Positions 26,788-35,993 of a stretch of DNA of 64,000 nucleotides are shown here, piece after piece. The notes beneath the pieces were generated by a model. The model saw only the letters and a list, made by a program, of their open reading frames with translations, was not told the DNA's origin and searched no databases. Made by a program: the position numbers and the translations under genes. Within the stretch, counting starts at the first letter, position 1. Each line of letters begins with the position of its first letter. Source of the stretch: F23-B02 sp946405205. GTDB taxonomy: Bacteria > Bacillota > Clostridia > Oscillospirales > Oscillospiraceae. The stretch is from assembly GCA_946405205.1 (NCBI GenBank), contig CAMJGL010000009.1:20580-84579 (forward strand), read 5' to 3'.

Positions 26788-27429
26788 ATGTTCCAGAATC
26801 TGCTTGAGACCGTAAACGCCTATCTTGCCCGCGATCCGGCGGCGAAAAATCCCATGGAGGTGCTGCTGCTGTACCCGGGTGTGAAGGCGGTATTATATCA
26901 CAGAGGCGCCCATTGGTGCTATGAGCATAAGCTCATGTTCCTCGCCCGCATGATATCCCAGATGGGACGGCACCGCACGGGCATCGAGATCCACCCCGGC
27001 GCAAAGATCGGCAAGCGCCTTGTCATCGACCACGGCATGGGCATCGTCATAGGCGAGACCGCCGAGATCGGCGACGACTGCCTGATCTATCACGGGGTCA
27101 CCCTCGGCGGCACCGGCAAGGACAGCGGCAAGCGCCATCCCACCATCGGCAACAATGTGCTCATCGGCACCGGCGCCAAGGTACTGGGGCCGTTCAAGGT
27201 GGGCGATAACAGCCGCATCGCGGCGAACTCCGTCGTGCTCGGCGAGATCCCGCCCGACAGCACCGCGGTCGGCATCCCCGCGAGAGTGGTAAGACGCAGA
27301 GGCCAGAAGATGGACTTTGCGACCGAGGTCGATCAGGTCAGCATATCCGACCCCGTCGCCGAGGAGCTCGCGGCCATACGGCGCGCCCTGTGCGATATAA
27401 ACACGCGCCTGCAGGGCATGGATAAATAA
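26788..27429 (+). CDS. cysE: Serine O-acetyltransferase
   Basis: A 213-residue left-handed beta-helix transferase of the short (SrpH/EpsC-like) class. It has a helical N-terminus (about 1-60) and hexapeptide repeats (IEIHPGAKIGKRLVIDHGMG, IVIGETAEIGDDCLIYHGVTLGG). Catalytic Asp-His are in VIDHGMG and IYHGVTLGGTG. It makes O-acetylserine from serine and acetyl-CoA. The start follows AAGGAG inside the end of cysK. The C-terminal tail (about 170-213) is longer than the CysK-binding peptide of E. coli CysE and does not end in Ile. Confidence 0.95.
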   Translation: MFQNLLETVNAYLARDPAAKNPMEVLLLYPGVKAVLYHRGAHWCYEHKLMFLARMISQMGRHRTGIEIHPGAKIGKRLVIDHGMGIVIGETAEIGDDCLIYHGVTLGGTGKDSGKRHPTIGNNVLIGTGAKVLGPFKVGDNSRIAANSVVLGEIPPDSTAVGIPARVVRRRGQKMDFATEVDQVSISDPVAEELAAIRRALCDINTRLQGMDK

Positions 27430-27434
27430 TTAAT

Positions 27435-27481
27435 AAATCGCCTGCTGCAAAACTCAAAGTTTTGCAGCAGGCGATCTTTTA
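27435..27481. terminator. Bidirectional terminator between cysE and guaB
   Basis: An 18-bp perfect stem (27437-27454 with 27458-27475, loop CAA) with TTTTAT on the plus side serves cysE; the minus side serves guaB. Confidence 0.9.
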
Positions 27482-28969
27482 TTTGTTTTTGAGAATAACG
27501 TCGTGGCTGCCGCCCTCGACAATGCTGACGGAGGAAACAAGGGTGAGCTTCGCGTTCCGCTTGAGCGAGTCAAGATCCGTCACGCCGCAGTTGCACATGG
27601 TGGACTTTATCTTGTATACGCTCTTTTCAAGGTTGTCGTGCAGGGGGCCTGCGTAGGTGACGTAGGAGTCTACGCCCTCCTCGAAGCTGAGCTTGCTCTG
27701 GCCTCCGAGATCATAACGCTGCCAGTTGCGGGCGCGGTTCGAGCCCTCGCCCCAGTATTCCTTGACATAGCTGCCGTTTATCATGAGCTTTGCCGTGGGG
27801 CTTTCGTCAAAGCGGGCGAAATATCGGCCCATCATGAGGAAATCCGCGCCCATGGCAAGAGCCAGCGTCATGTGGTAGTCGTGCACCAGACCTCCGTCGG
27901 AGCACACGGGGATATATACGCCGGTCTTCTCGAAATACTCGTCGCGGGCCGCGGCGACCTCGATGAGCGCCGTCGCCTGACCGCGGCCTATGCCCTTGGT
28001 CTCGCGGGTGATGCATATGGAGCCGCCGCCGATGCCGACCTTGACGAAATCCGCGCCAGCCTCGGCGAGGAAGAGGAAGCCGTCCCGGTCAACGATGTTG
28101 CCTGCGCCGACCTTGACGCTGTCGCCGTAATTTTCGCGGATAAATTCTATGGCCTTCTTCTGCCAGCAGGAGAAGCCGTCGGAGGAGTCGATGCACAGCA
28201 CGTCCGCACCCGCCTCGACCAGAGCGGGAACGCGCTTTTCATAGTCGCGGCTGTTTATGCCCGCGCCCACGATGTAGCGCTTCTGCTCGTCGAGGATCTC
28301 GTTGGGGTTGTTTTTATGCTCGGCATAGTCCTTGCGGAAAACGAAGTACAGGAGCTTGCCGTCATTGCTGACGATGGGCAGGGAGTTGAGCTTATTGTCC
28401 CAGATGATGTCGTTTGCCTCCTTGAGGGTGGTGCCCTCGGGTGCGGTGACGAGCTTTTCAAGAGGGGTCATGAACTCGGATACCTTGGTGTCAAGGCTCA
28501 TGCGCGAAACGCGGTAGTCGCGGCTTGAGACGATGCCCAGAAGTCTGCCGTTTGCAGAGCCGTCCTCGGTCACGGCCATGGTGGAGTAGCCCTTCTCGGC
28601 CTTGAGCGCGAGTACGTCCGCCAGGGTCTGGTCGGGCATGATGTTGGAGGCGCTCGGGACAAAGCCCGCCTTGTAGCTCTTCACGCGGGCGACCATGGCG
28701 GCTTCGTCCTCAATGGACTGAGAGCCGTAAATGAAGGATATGCCGCCCTCCTTGGCAAGCGCGATGGCCATGGTGTCGTTGGAGACCGACTGCATGATCG
28801 CCGACGCAAAGGGCACGTTCAGGCTCAGCGCGGGTTCCTCGCCCTTTCTGAACTTGACAAGAGGCGTTTTAAGGGAAACGTTGTCGGGGATGCAGTCCTC
28901 GCCGGTGTATCCGGGGATGAGAAGATACTCGCTGAAGGTCCTTGAGGGTTCGTTGAAATAAATGGCCAT
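27479..28969 (-). CDS. guaB: IMP dehydrogenase (divergent, protist-like form)
   Basis: A 496-residue TIM-barrel enzyme with paired CBS domains inserted at about 110-220. The catalytic Cys loop reads GIGGGSICITRETKGIGRGQ. The flap has RNWQRYDLGG with the Arg-Tyr pair, and a C-terminal GVDSYVTYAGPLHDNL. These flap and loop forms resemble Tritrichomonas-type IMPDH more than the usual bacterial GIGPGSICTTR form; this comparison is from memory. It oxidises IMP to XMP in guanine nucleotide synthesis. AGGAGG precedes ATG; the gene stands alone. Confidence 0.9.
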   Translation of the reverse strand: MAIYFNEPSRTFSEYLLIPGYTGEDCIPDNVSLKTPLVKFRKGEEPALSLNVPFASAIMQSVSNDTMAIALAKEGGISFIYGSQSIEDEAAMVARVKSYKAGFVPSASNIMPDQTLADVLALKAEKGYSTMAVTEDGSANGRLLGIVSSRDYRVSRMSLDTKVSEFMTPLEKLVTAPEGTTLKEANDIIWDNKLNSLPIVSNDGKLLYFVFRKDYAEHKNNPNEILDEQKRYIVGAGINSRDYEKRVPALVEAGADVLCIDSSDGFSCWQKKAIEFIRENYGDSVKVGAGNIVDRDGFLFLAEAGADFVKVGIGGGSICITRETKGIGRGQATALIEVAAARDEYFEKTGVYIPVCSDGGLVHDYHMTLALAMGADFLMMGRYFARFDESPTAKLMINGSYVKEYWGEGSNRARNWQRYDLGGQSKLSFEEGVDSYVTYAGPLHDNLEKSVYKIKSTMCNCGVTDLDSLKRNAKLTLVSSVSIVEGGSHDVILKNK

Positions 28970-29070
28970 GCCGCTCCTCCTATATACTTTTTATCTTTTA
29001 ATAATGTTCGATATTCTCTCACAAAACGGCAGTGCAGTCAATCGTCAATTCGACGATTTTTGCGGCTGAT

Positions 29071-30066
29071 TTACACGATAAATCCGCCGCCCAGCACACG
29101 GTCGCCGTCATACAGCACAGCCGACTGCCCTCTTGCGGGTGCGCGCACCGGCTCATCGCAGACTATCCTCACCGTATCGCCTTCTGCATAGGCGGTGCAG
29201 GGTGGATTTTCCCACTTCGTATGGCGCACTCTTACGCTCGCCCTGACGGGGCCGGAGGGCACATCGCAGAGCCAGTTGAAGCAGCGGGCGCTGAGCTCGG
29301 TCTTGAAAAGCTCCTCCCAGAGTGCGAGCTCTATCTCATTGGTTTCGGTGTCTATCGAGGAGACGTAGAGCTTTCTGCCGTTAAAAAGCCCGGGTCTGCG
29401 CTGGCCGACGGTGTAGCGGTGTATGCCCTCGTGGACGCCTATTACCTTGCCGTGAAACACGAAGCTTCCTGCGGGGGGCAGGGGAGCCCTTCTGCCCAGC
29501 CAGCCGATATAATCCTTGTCGGGGATGAAGCATATCTCCATGCTGTCGGGCTTGTGGGCGACGGGAAGACCGAATTCCTCGGCCAACTGCCGCACTCTGA
29601 GCTTCTCATAGCCGCCGAGGGGGAGGATGAGCCTGTCGAGCTGCTCGCGCTTTATGCGGCAGAGCATATAGCTCTGGTCATTGCTTGGCTGACCCTTGTA
29701 CAGAACGCCGTTTTCGGCTCTGGCGTAGTGGCCGGTCGCGATGTGCTCAGCGCCCGTTTTGTCGGCAAGCTCAAGCAGGGATCTGAACTTGAGAGCAGGA
29801 TTGCATATGATGCAGGGATTCGGGGTCTCGCCCCTGAGATACGCCTCGGCAAAGGGGGCGCACACAAGCTCGTCAAGCTCGGCGTGCACGTCTTTTACCT
29901 CGAGCGGGATGCCTATGAACTTTGCCGTCGTAACGGCGTCGCGGCGGGCGTCCTCGCCGGCGTTGTCAAGGTACAGGCCGATAACCTCATAGCCTGCGTT
30001 TTTCAATAGCTTAGCGCATACGGCCGAGTCCACTCCGCCGGAAAAGCCGAGTACGACCTTTTTCAT
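29071..30066 (-). CDS. mnmA: tRNA-specific 2-thiouridylase
   Basis: A 331-residue protein starting MKKVVLGFSGGVDS at 30066, overlapping the mnmG stop (ATGA). It has the PP-loop SGGVDS, catalytic Cys in NPCIICNPALKF, the partner Cys in QSYMLCRI, and the C-terminal beta-barrel domain. It installs sulfur at C2 of U34 in tRNA-Lys, -Glu and -Gln. Its place behind mnmG unites the two wobble-uridine modification steps in one operon. It is a little shorter than typical MnmA (about 360). Confidence 0.94.
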   Translation of the reverse strand: MKKVVLGFSGGVDSAVCAKLLKNAGYEVIGLYLDNAGEDARRDAVTTAKFIGIPLEVKDVHAELDELVCAPFAEAYLRGETPNPCIICNPALKFRSLLELADKTGAEHIATGHYARAENGVLYKGQPSNDQSYMLCRIKREQLDRLILPLGGYEKLRVRQLAEEFGLPVAHKPDSMEICFIPDKDYIGWLGRRAPLPPAGSFVFHGKVIGVHEGIHRYTVGQRRPGLFNGRKLYVSSIDTETNEIELALWEELFKTELSARCFNWLCDVPSGPVRASVRVRHTKWENPPCTAYAEGDTVRIVCDEPVRAPARGQSAVLYDGDRVLGGGFIV

Positions 30067-31934
30067 TTTCTGCCCTCCATCCATATCATGAGCACCGAGA
30101 TGTCCGCGGGCGACACGCCGGATATGCGGCTTGCCTGTCCGAAGGAGCGGGGTCTTATCTTCCTGAGCTTCTCCCGCGCCTCAAGGCGCAGACCCGCCAC
30201 CTCGTCATAATCGATATCGTCCGGCAGCAGCTTTTTCTCCATGCGCGTGAATTCATCGACCTGCTTGAGCTGCCGCTTTATATAGCCGTCGTATTTGAGG
30301 CTTATCTCCGCCTCGTACCATACCGGTTTAGGCAGCTCTGGACGCTCAGGGTCAAAGGGCGCAAGGGCAAGATAGTCAAGCTGAGGCCGGCGAATTAGCT
30401 CTGCCAGCGAAGCGCCGCTTGAAAGCTCCGCCGTGCCGCGCTCGCGCAAAAGCGCGTTGAGCTCCGGCGTCGGGGCAAGATGTGTGCTCTCAAGACGCTT
30501 TATCTCTCTGTCTACCGCGGCGTATTTATCCAGCACCGCCTGATAGCGCTCGGGAGATACAAGTCCTATCCTCAGCCCGATAGCGCTCAGGCGCTTGTCG
30601 GCGTTATCCTGCCTGTGCAGCAGCCTGTATTCGCTTCGGGAGGTCATCATGCGGTAGGGTTCGTTTGTGCCCTTGGTCACGAGGTCGTCTATGAGCGTGC
30701 CGATATAGCCGTCGGAGCGCCTGAGTATCATGGGCTCCTCGCCGCGCAGCTTCAGCGCCGCGTTCACACCCGCGACAAAGCCCTGAGCGGCGGCCTCCTC
30801 GTAGCCCGACGAGCCGTTGAACTGCCCCGCGCCGTACAGCCCGCGCACCTTTTTCGTCTCCAGCGTGGGATACAGCTCCGTGGGGTCGATGCAGTCGTAT
30901 TCTATGGCGTAGGCGCAGCGTGTCATCTCGGCCTTCTCAAGTCCCGCGATGGTGTGCAGCAGCTCAAGCTGTACCTCCTCGGGAAGCGAGGAGGACAGAC
31001 CCTGGACATACAGCTCCTCGGTGTTGAGCCCCATGGGCTCGATGAAAAGCTGGTGCCGTGGCTTGTCGCGGAAGGTCATTATCTTTGTCTCGATGCTCGG
31101 GCAGTAGCGCGGCCCGACGCCCTCGATTATGCCCGAATATATGGGGCTTCGGTCGAGGTTGTCGAGAATTATCTTGTGCGTCCGCTCGTTTGTATAGGTA
31201 AGCCAGCACACGGCCTTGTTCTCCGGCGGTGTGAGGGTGTCGAAGGAAAAGCCCTCGGGCTCTGCGTCCCCGGGCTGAAGCTCCATTTTGGAATAGTCGA
31301 CGCTGCGGGCGTTTATACGCGGCGGGGTGCCGGTCTTGAACCTGCGCATGGAAAGCCCCAGCTCCCGCAGACAGTCGGTAAGGCCCGTCGCGGCGGCAAG
31401 GCCGTCGGGGCCGGAGGAGCGTATGACCTCGCCGACGATAGTCCTGCCGTCAAGATATGTTCCGCTGGCGATAATGACGGCTTTGCACCCGTACACCGCG
31501 CCCGTGTGGGTGGTGACGGAGCACACCGCGCCGTCGGAGACGCCTATCTCCACGACCTCGGCCTGCTTTGTGCGCAGATTTTCCTGCCGCTCGAGGGTCT
31601 GCTTCATGACCTCCTGATAGCGGCGGCGGTCGGCCTGAGCGCGCAGGGAGTGCACGGCGGGGCCTTTTCCGCGGTTGAGCATGCGGTACTGGATGCAGGC
31701 CTTGTCGGCCGCCTTGCCCATCTCGCCGCCGAGAGCGTCAAGCTCCCGCACGAGATGCCCCTTTCCCGTTCCGCCGATGGCGGGGTTGCAGGGCATATTG
31801 CCCACACTGTCAAGGTTTATGGCAAAGCAGACAGTGTCAAGCCCCATACGGGCTGCCGCCAGAGCCGCCTCGATGCCCGCGTGTCCCGCGCCGATGACCG
31901 CAATATCGCATTTTCCTGCTGAGTATTTAATCAA
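30063..31934 (-). CDS. mnmG: tRNA uridine-5-carboxymethylaminomethyl modification enzyme
   Basis: A 623-residue FAD protein. It has an N-terminal dinucleotide fold VIGAGHAGIEAALAAARMG, the GidA signatures CNPAIGGTGKGHLVRELDALGG and FKTGTPPRI, a GQFNGSSGYEEAAAQG motif, and the helical C-terminal tRNA/MnmE-binding domain (about 470-623). With MnmE it adds cmnm5 to U34. It starts with TTG at 31934, 8 bp behind AAGGTG, and overlaps thiN by 8 bp. Confidence 0.96.
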   Translation of the reverse strand: MIKYSAGKCDIAVIGAGHAGIEAALAAARMGLDTVCFAINLDSVGNMPCNPAIGGTGKGHLVRELDALGGEMGKAADKACIQYRMLNRGKGPAVHSLRAQADRRRYQEVMKQTLERQENLRTKQAEVVEIGVSDGAVCSVTTHTGAVYGCKAVIIASGTYLDGRTIVGEVIRSSGPDGLAAATGLTDCLRELGLSMRRFKTGTPPRINARSVDYSKMELQPGDAEPEGFSFDTLTPPENKAVCWLTYTNERTHKIILDNLDRSPIYSGIIEGVGPRYCPSIETKIMTFRDKPRHQLFIEPMGLNTEELYVQGLSSSLPEEVQLELLHTIAGLEKAEMTRCAYAIEYDCIDPTELYPTLETKKVRGLYGAGQFNGSSGYEEAAAQGFVAGVNAALKLRGEEPMILRRSDGYIGTLIDDLVTKGTNEPYRMMTSRSEYRLLHRQDNADKRLSAIGLRIGLVSPERYQAVLDKYAAVDREIKRLESTHLAPTPELNALLRERGTAELSSGASLAELIRRPQLDYLALAPFDPERPELPKPVWYEAEISLKYDGYIKRQLKQVDEFTRMEKKLLPDDIDYDEVAGLRLEAREKLRKIRPRSFGQASRISGVSPADISVLMIWMEGRK

Positions 31935-32559
31935 TTTCGTTCACCTTAATGCCATACATGATGATAAGTGTGCCGTTTTTGACGGATATCTCCGCCTGAG
32001 AGCAGTCAAAGCTGTTGCTGACCCCGAGAGGGAAGTCCGAGCCGAGCACCGCGTCGTTAAGCTCGTATTTAAGCCCCCTGAGCGACACGCCCTCGGCCTT
32101 CCCGTCAAGGCAGAACACTGAAACGTCCCCCTCGCCCTCGAGACGCAGGGAGGCGTTTTTCACCGCCGTCCAGACATAGTTCTCGCCGAACAGCCAGCCC
32201 CTTGCGCCCCTGTTTGCGAGATACAGAAGTGATTGGAGGTTTGCGATGCTGTGATCCGGACGCTTACCGCCCAGTCCGCCGTAGATGTAAAAGCGGCGGT
32301 AGCCCTTCTCAAGCCCGAGCTTTATGGCGTACACGGTGTCGGTGTCGTCCTTTTCCACCGGCAGCTCCAGCACGGGAACGTGCTTAGGCGCCCCGCCGAG
32401 GGAATCAAAATCGCCGAGGACGAGATCGGGTATGATATTGTTGTCGCGGCAGTAATTGTAGCCCGCGTCCGCGGCGATAACATAGTCGCTGTCGTCGGGC
32501 GCTTCACGCAGACCGTAAAAATCCCCCGCGCCTATGATATAGCATTCATGTCCGTTCAT
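31927..32559 (-). CDS. thiN: Thiamine pyrophosphokinase
   Basis: A 210-residue protein starting MNGHECYIIGAGDF at ATG 32559 with AGGAGG upstream. A longer in-frame extension upstream is open but unsupported. Motifs are VIAADAGYNYC, DLVLGDFDSLGG, EKDDTDTVYAIKLGLEKG and GGKRPDHSIANLQSL, which bind ATP and thiamine. It transfers pyrophosphate from ATP to thiamine, giving TPP. Grouping with mnmG-mnmA is genomic economy and not a known functional link. Confidence 0.92.
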   Translation of the reverse strand: MNGHECYIIGAGDFYGLREAPDDSDYVIAADAGYNYCRDNNIIPDLVLGDFDSLGGAPKHVPVLELPVEKDDTDTVYAIKLGLEKGYRRFYIYGGLGGKRPDHSIANLQSLLYLANRGARGWLFGENYVWTAVKNASLRLEGEGDVSVFCLDGKAEGVSLRGLKYELNDAVLGSDFPLGVSNSFDCSQAEISVKNGTLIIMYGIKVNEID

Positions 32560-32632
32560 GTCCGCCTCCTGAAGTATCATTCGGGATATTATAAGGATAA
32601 TACCACATTGTCGAAGAAAATAAAAGATACTA

Positions 32633-32661
32633 TTGTTAAGCTCGGATATGTATGATATACT
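32633..32661 (+). promoter_or_regulatory. Promoter of the small membrane-protein gene
   Basis: TTGTTA (32633-32638) and TATACT (32656-32661), spacing 17 bp, followed by AAAGGAGG and ATG at 32690. Confidence 0.65.
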
Positions 32662-32689
32662 GACAAATACAGAGAAAAGGAGGATAGAT

Positions 32690-33019
32690 ATGACAGTTTT
32701 TTCAATAGCCTTTTGGCTGCTGACCCTGGTGGCGATGATCAAGGTGTTCGTTAAGATGGGCTATGCCGGCTGGGAAGCGATCGTTCCGCTGTATAATGCG
32801 TATATCATGTTTAAGGCACTGTACGGCAACGGCTGGAAGATGCTTCTCACGCTCATACCGCTTTACAACATCTATGTCATCATTAAGCTTTACCTCGACC
32901 TTGCTCATGCGTTCGGGAAAACGACCGGCTTCGGCATAGGAATCTTATTCCTGTCGCCGATATTTATGTGCATCCTCGGCTTTGACGACAGCATATTTAC
33001 AAGCCCCGTGACCGAATGA
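32690..33019 (+). CDS. DUF5684-like small membrane protein
   Basis: A 109-residue protein with three or four membrane helices (about 2-20, 45-65, 78-98). The pattern KMGYAGWEAIVPLYNAYIMFK and LIPLYNIYVIIKLYLDLAHAFGK is typical of the DUF5684 family, often fused to or near signal peptidases. Function is unknown. It is a single gene with its own promoter and terminator. Confidence 0.8.
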   Translation: MTVFSIAFWLLTLVAMIKVFVKMGYAGWEAIVPLYNAYIMFKALYGNGWKMLLTLIPLYNIYVIIKLYLDLAHAFGKTTGFGIGILFLSPIFMCILGFDDSIFTSPVTE

Positions 33020-33023
33020 CCGA

Positions 33024-33058
33024 AAAAGACCGAAGAAAAACTCTTCGGTCTTTTTTCG
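33024..33058 (+). terminator. Intrinsic terminator
   Basis: The stem GACCGAAGA/TCTTCGGTC (33028-33036 with 33042-33050) is followed by six T residues. Confidence 0.9.
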
Positions 33059-33077
33059 CGCGGATCGCCCGAATTGT

Positions 33078-33106
33078 TTGACTTGTACACATGGTTGTGA
33101 TATTAT
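33078..33106 (+). promoter_or_regulatory. Promoter of the pseudokinase/lectin gene
   Basis: TTGACT (33078-33083) and TATTAT (33101-33106) with 17-bp spacing. Confidence 0.75.
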
Positions 33107-33140
33107 GTAAAGCGATAAATTATGCAATGGAGGTACAAGT

Positions 33141-34496
33141 ATGGCAGAAAACCCAGTATTTGACCCCAAAAAACTGCTCGGCGGAGATCTTGCCAAATAT
33201 GAACCGGCGCAGCTTTTGGAGCTTGTCAAAAAGCTCTGTAAGATCGCGGCCTCGGAATGCGGTGAAAACGGCTTCAGAGGAGGCTTCCGCCCGGGCAACA
33301 TATATATCGCCGATGACGGCCGCGTCGCCGTCGGACCGGCCGGCAAAGCCGGGGAAGAGGGCTGGACGAAGGTCGAGCTTGAGTTCATGGCGCCGGAAAT
33401 GTTCTGGAGCGGTGAAAAAAGCGCGGCTGCGGACGTGTATTCCATTGGCCTTATCATGTACGCGGGGCTGAACGGGGGTCGGCTGCCCTTCCTGCCGGAG
33501 ACCGATGAGCCAACCGCCGAGGAGCGGGTAAACGCCCTGCGCACCCGCATGAACGGAAGTATCCCGCCGGTACCGGAGAGCGTTGATGAAAAGCTTGCCG
33601 CGATCATCAGGCGCACTCTCGCCTTTGATATCCGGAAAAGATACGAAAACAGCGTACAGCTTCTGCAGGCGCTGTGGGATTACTGCGGCGACGAGCCCGA
33701 GGAGCTGCCCGAAAGGGCGGAGCCGCCTGCTGCGGTGCCGGTGAAGGAGCCCGAACCCAAGCCCGAACCCGAACCCGAGAAGAAACCGGAACCCGAGAAA
33801 AAGCCCGAGCCGCCCAAAAAGCCTGCCGGGGAGCGTAAGCCCGAGCCGGAGATAAGACAGGATAAGCCGAAAAAGCCTTCCATGAACATACATCAGCGGC
33901 GGTCGGCTGTGGTCTCCTGCGTCACGCTTGCCGTTATAGCCCTGCTGCTTACTGCCGCGGCCTTTGCGGGAAACTACATAGATCTGAGCCTTCCCGAGCC
34001 TGCCGTGCCTACTCCTGAGCCCACGGCGGTCATTACCCCCGAGCCTACTCCTGAGCCTACGCCTACACCCGAACCCACCCCCACGCCTCAGCCCGAGAAG
34101 CATTACAGCCTTTATGTCGAGGACGTGAGCTGGGAGACGGCGGAGCAGAGGTGCATGACTCTCGGCGGACATCTGGCGACGATAGGCAGCGCGGAGGACT
34201 ATGCGAGGATCTGCGAGCTGCTTGAGAATACCGATGCCCGCTATGTCTGGATCGGCTGCTACCGCAGCAGCGACGGCACCATGAAGTGGGCCGGAGGCGA
34301 AAGCACCGAATACTTCAACTGGGCCTCCGGCGAGCCGTCCTATTCCGACTCCTACGACGGAGCCGCAGAGGACTACGTCATGCTCGTTAAGCAGCCCGAC
34401 GGCACATGGATGTACAATGACAGCAGAATGGATCCCATGGCGGATTATTCCCGCTTCTACAGCGGAAAAATGGCATATATCTGCCAGATGGGCTGA
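33141..34496 (+). CDS. Membrane protein: pseudokinase remnant plus extracellular C-type lectin-like domain
   Basis: A 451-residue protein. Residues 1-182 resemble the C-lobe of a Ser/Thr kinase: RPGNIYIADDGRVAV where HRDxxPxN would be, MAPEMFWS as the APE motif, and ADVYSIGLIMYAGLNGGRLPF. The glycine loop, catalytic HRD and metal DFG are absent, so it cannot be an active kinase. A Pro/Glu/Lys-rich linker (185-247) leads to one membrane helix (about 256-276), a PTPEP-repeat spacer (285-320), and a C-type lectin fold (about 325-451; WIGCYRSSDGTMKW, FNWASGEPSYSDSYD). It probably links an external ligand to a cytoplasmic scaffold. It is encoded alone with its own promoter. Confidence 0.8.
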   Translation: MAENPVFDPKKLLGGDLAKYEPAQLLELVKKLCKIAASECGENGFRGGFRPGNIYIADDGRVAVGPAGKAGEEGWTKVELEFMAPEMFWSGEKSAAADVYSIGLIMYAGLNGGRLPFLPETDEPTAEERVNALRTRMNGSIPPVPESVDEKLAAIIRRTLAFDIRKRYENSVQLLQALWDYCGDEPEELPERAEPPAAVPVKEPEPKPEPEPEKKPEPEKKPEPPKKPAGERKPEPEIRQDKPKKPSMNIHQRRSAVVSCVTLAVIALLLTAAAFAGNYIDLSLPEPAVPTPEPTAVITPEPTPEPTPTPEPTPTPQPEKHYSLYVEDVSWETAEQRCMTLGGHLATIGSAEDYARICELLENTDARYVWIGCYRSSDGTMKWAGGESTEYFNWASGEPSYSDSYDGAAEDYVMLVKQPDGTWMYNDSRMDPMADYSRFYSGKMAYICQMG

Positions 34497-34509
34497 CAAA
34501 AAAATAATG

Positions 34510-34539
34510 AAAAGCAGCTGCCAAACGGCAGCTGCTTTT
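34510..34539. terminator. Bidirectional terminator
   Basis: A 12-bp stem AAAGCAGCTGCC/GGCAGCTGCTTT, loop AAAC, between convergent genes. Confidence 0.85.
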
Positions 34540-34565
34540 GCGTGTGGTATGTATTTTTGCGGGCA

Positions 34566-35993
34566 TCAGCCAAAGAAGCCGGTGACCTGTGCATACAGAA
34601 CGAATGCCATGCCGACAGGGGTGATGAACTTGTAGCAGATGTCGAAGAAGGTCCTGCCCCAGAACTTGTGTCCGGAGGCTTCGCATTCCTCGACCACCAT
34701 GTCAAGCTTCCAGATCCAGCCTATCGCAAAGGCCATCACCATTGCGCCGAGCGGCATCATAATACCTTCTGACAGCATATCGTAGAAGTCAAGCCAGTCG
34801 CAGTTCCAGCCCTTGACGTCAATGTTCAGTATCTCAGCCGGAGTGCCGATGGCAGCGCCGTTTGCAAGGCCGTTGCCCAGACCGTCAAGGCAGGTGGGCA
34901 GGCAGAATACGAAGATGATGACTGCTGCGATGATCGCGTACTTTTTGCGCCCGGGAGCCTTGCCCGCTGCGACGTTCTGGTCGACCTTGAAGGAGGTGAT
35001 GACCTCAAGCAGGGACATGGAGGAGGAGATAGCCGCGATGAACACGAGAGAGTAGAACAGGAAGCCCATGATGTTGCCTATGTAGCCCATATTGTGGAAT
35101 ACTTCCTGCATGGAGGCGAAGAGCAGTCCGGGGCCGCCGGTGGTGCTGCCGCCGAGGAAGGCGTAGCAGGCGGGCATAACTATCATACCGGCCATGATGG
35201 CGACGAGGGTATCGCAGATAACGACTATGACGGCATTTTTCTGGACGCTTTCTTTCTTCTGCAGGTAGGAGCCGTAGGTTATCATGGCGCCCATGCCGAG
35301 CGACAGGGAGAAGAACATCTGGCCTGCTGCTGTTTTCAGAACACCGAGGAAATCTGTCTTCAGAGGCTCAACATTCCAGCCGAACATGAACTTGTAGCCG
35401 TCCATTGCGCCGGGCTGGACAGCGACGTAGACGATAACGATGACGAGCATGATGAACAGCGCGGGCATGCCTATGTTGCAGAACTTCTCGATGCCGCCGC
35501 CGACGCCTGCCGCGACAATTATCGCGTTGAGTACGATGAAGATGGCCGTCCAGAGGATCATCTGTCCGCCGTTGAGGATGAAGGTGCCGAAGAAGGTGGT
35601 CACGTCGGCGACGCCCCAGGTGTTCCAGCCGAAGATGGCGGTCAGGTAGCTGACTGCATAGCGCATGACCATGCCGCCGAGGACGAAGTAGAAGCAGAGC
35701 ACCAGGAACGGCACTATAACTGCCATGTAACCCATCCAGGTGAATTTCCTGCTGAGCTTTCTGTAAGCCGCGACAGGGCTCATGCCGGTCTTGCGGCCGA
35801 TGGCAAATTCGCCGACCATAACGGCGAGGCCGACGAAGACCGCAAGTACAAGATAGACCAGCAGAAAGGCGAAGCCGCCGTTCAGACCCATCTTGTACGG
35901 GAAGCCCCAAATGTTGCCCAGACCGACTGCAGAACCGACAGCAGCCATGATGAAGCCGAAGTTGGAGCCAAAGGAAGCGCGATTGTTTTCCAT
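34566..35993 (-). CDS. Sodium-dependent transporter, NSS family
   Basis: A 475-residue LeuT-fold transporter starting MENNRASFGSNFGF at ATG 35993 behind AAAGGAGAG. TM1 carries the unwound Na+/substrate motif AAVGSAVGLGNIWGFPYK. About eleven to twelve membrane helices follow, with SFFFSLSLGMGAMITYGSYL-like TM6 (QMFFSLSLGMGAM). It imports an amino acid or similar small molecule with Na+. The substrate is unknown. Na+ coupling would suit a cell with an Rnf complex that may pump Na+. Confidence 0.92.
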   Translation of the reverse strand: MENNRASFGSNFGFIMAAVGSAVGLGNIWGFPYKMGLNGGFAFLLVYLVLAVFVGLAVMVGEFAIGRKTGMSPVAAYRKLSRKFTWMGYMAVIVPFLVLCFYFVLGGMVMRYAVSYLTAIFGWNTWGVADVTTFFGTFILNGGQMILWTAIFIVLNAIIVAAGVGGGIEKFCNIGMPALFIMLVIVIVYVAVQPGAMDGYKFMFGWNVEPLKTDFLGVLKTAAGQMFFSLSLGMGAMITYGSYLQKKESVQKNAVIVVICDTLVAIMAGMIVMPACYAFLGGSTTGGPGLLFASMQEVFHNMGYIGNIMGFLFYSLVFIAAISSSMSLLEVITSFKVDQNVAAGKAPGRKKYAIIAAVIIFVFCLPTCLDGLGNGLANGAAIGTPAEILNIDVKGWNCDWLDFYDMLSEGIMMPLGAMVMAFAIGWIWKLDMVVEECEASGHKFWGRTFFDICYKFITPVGMAFVLYAQVTGFFG

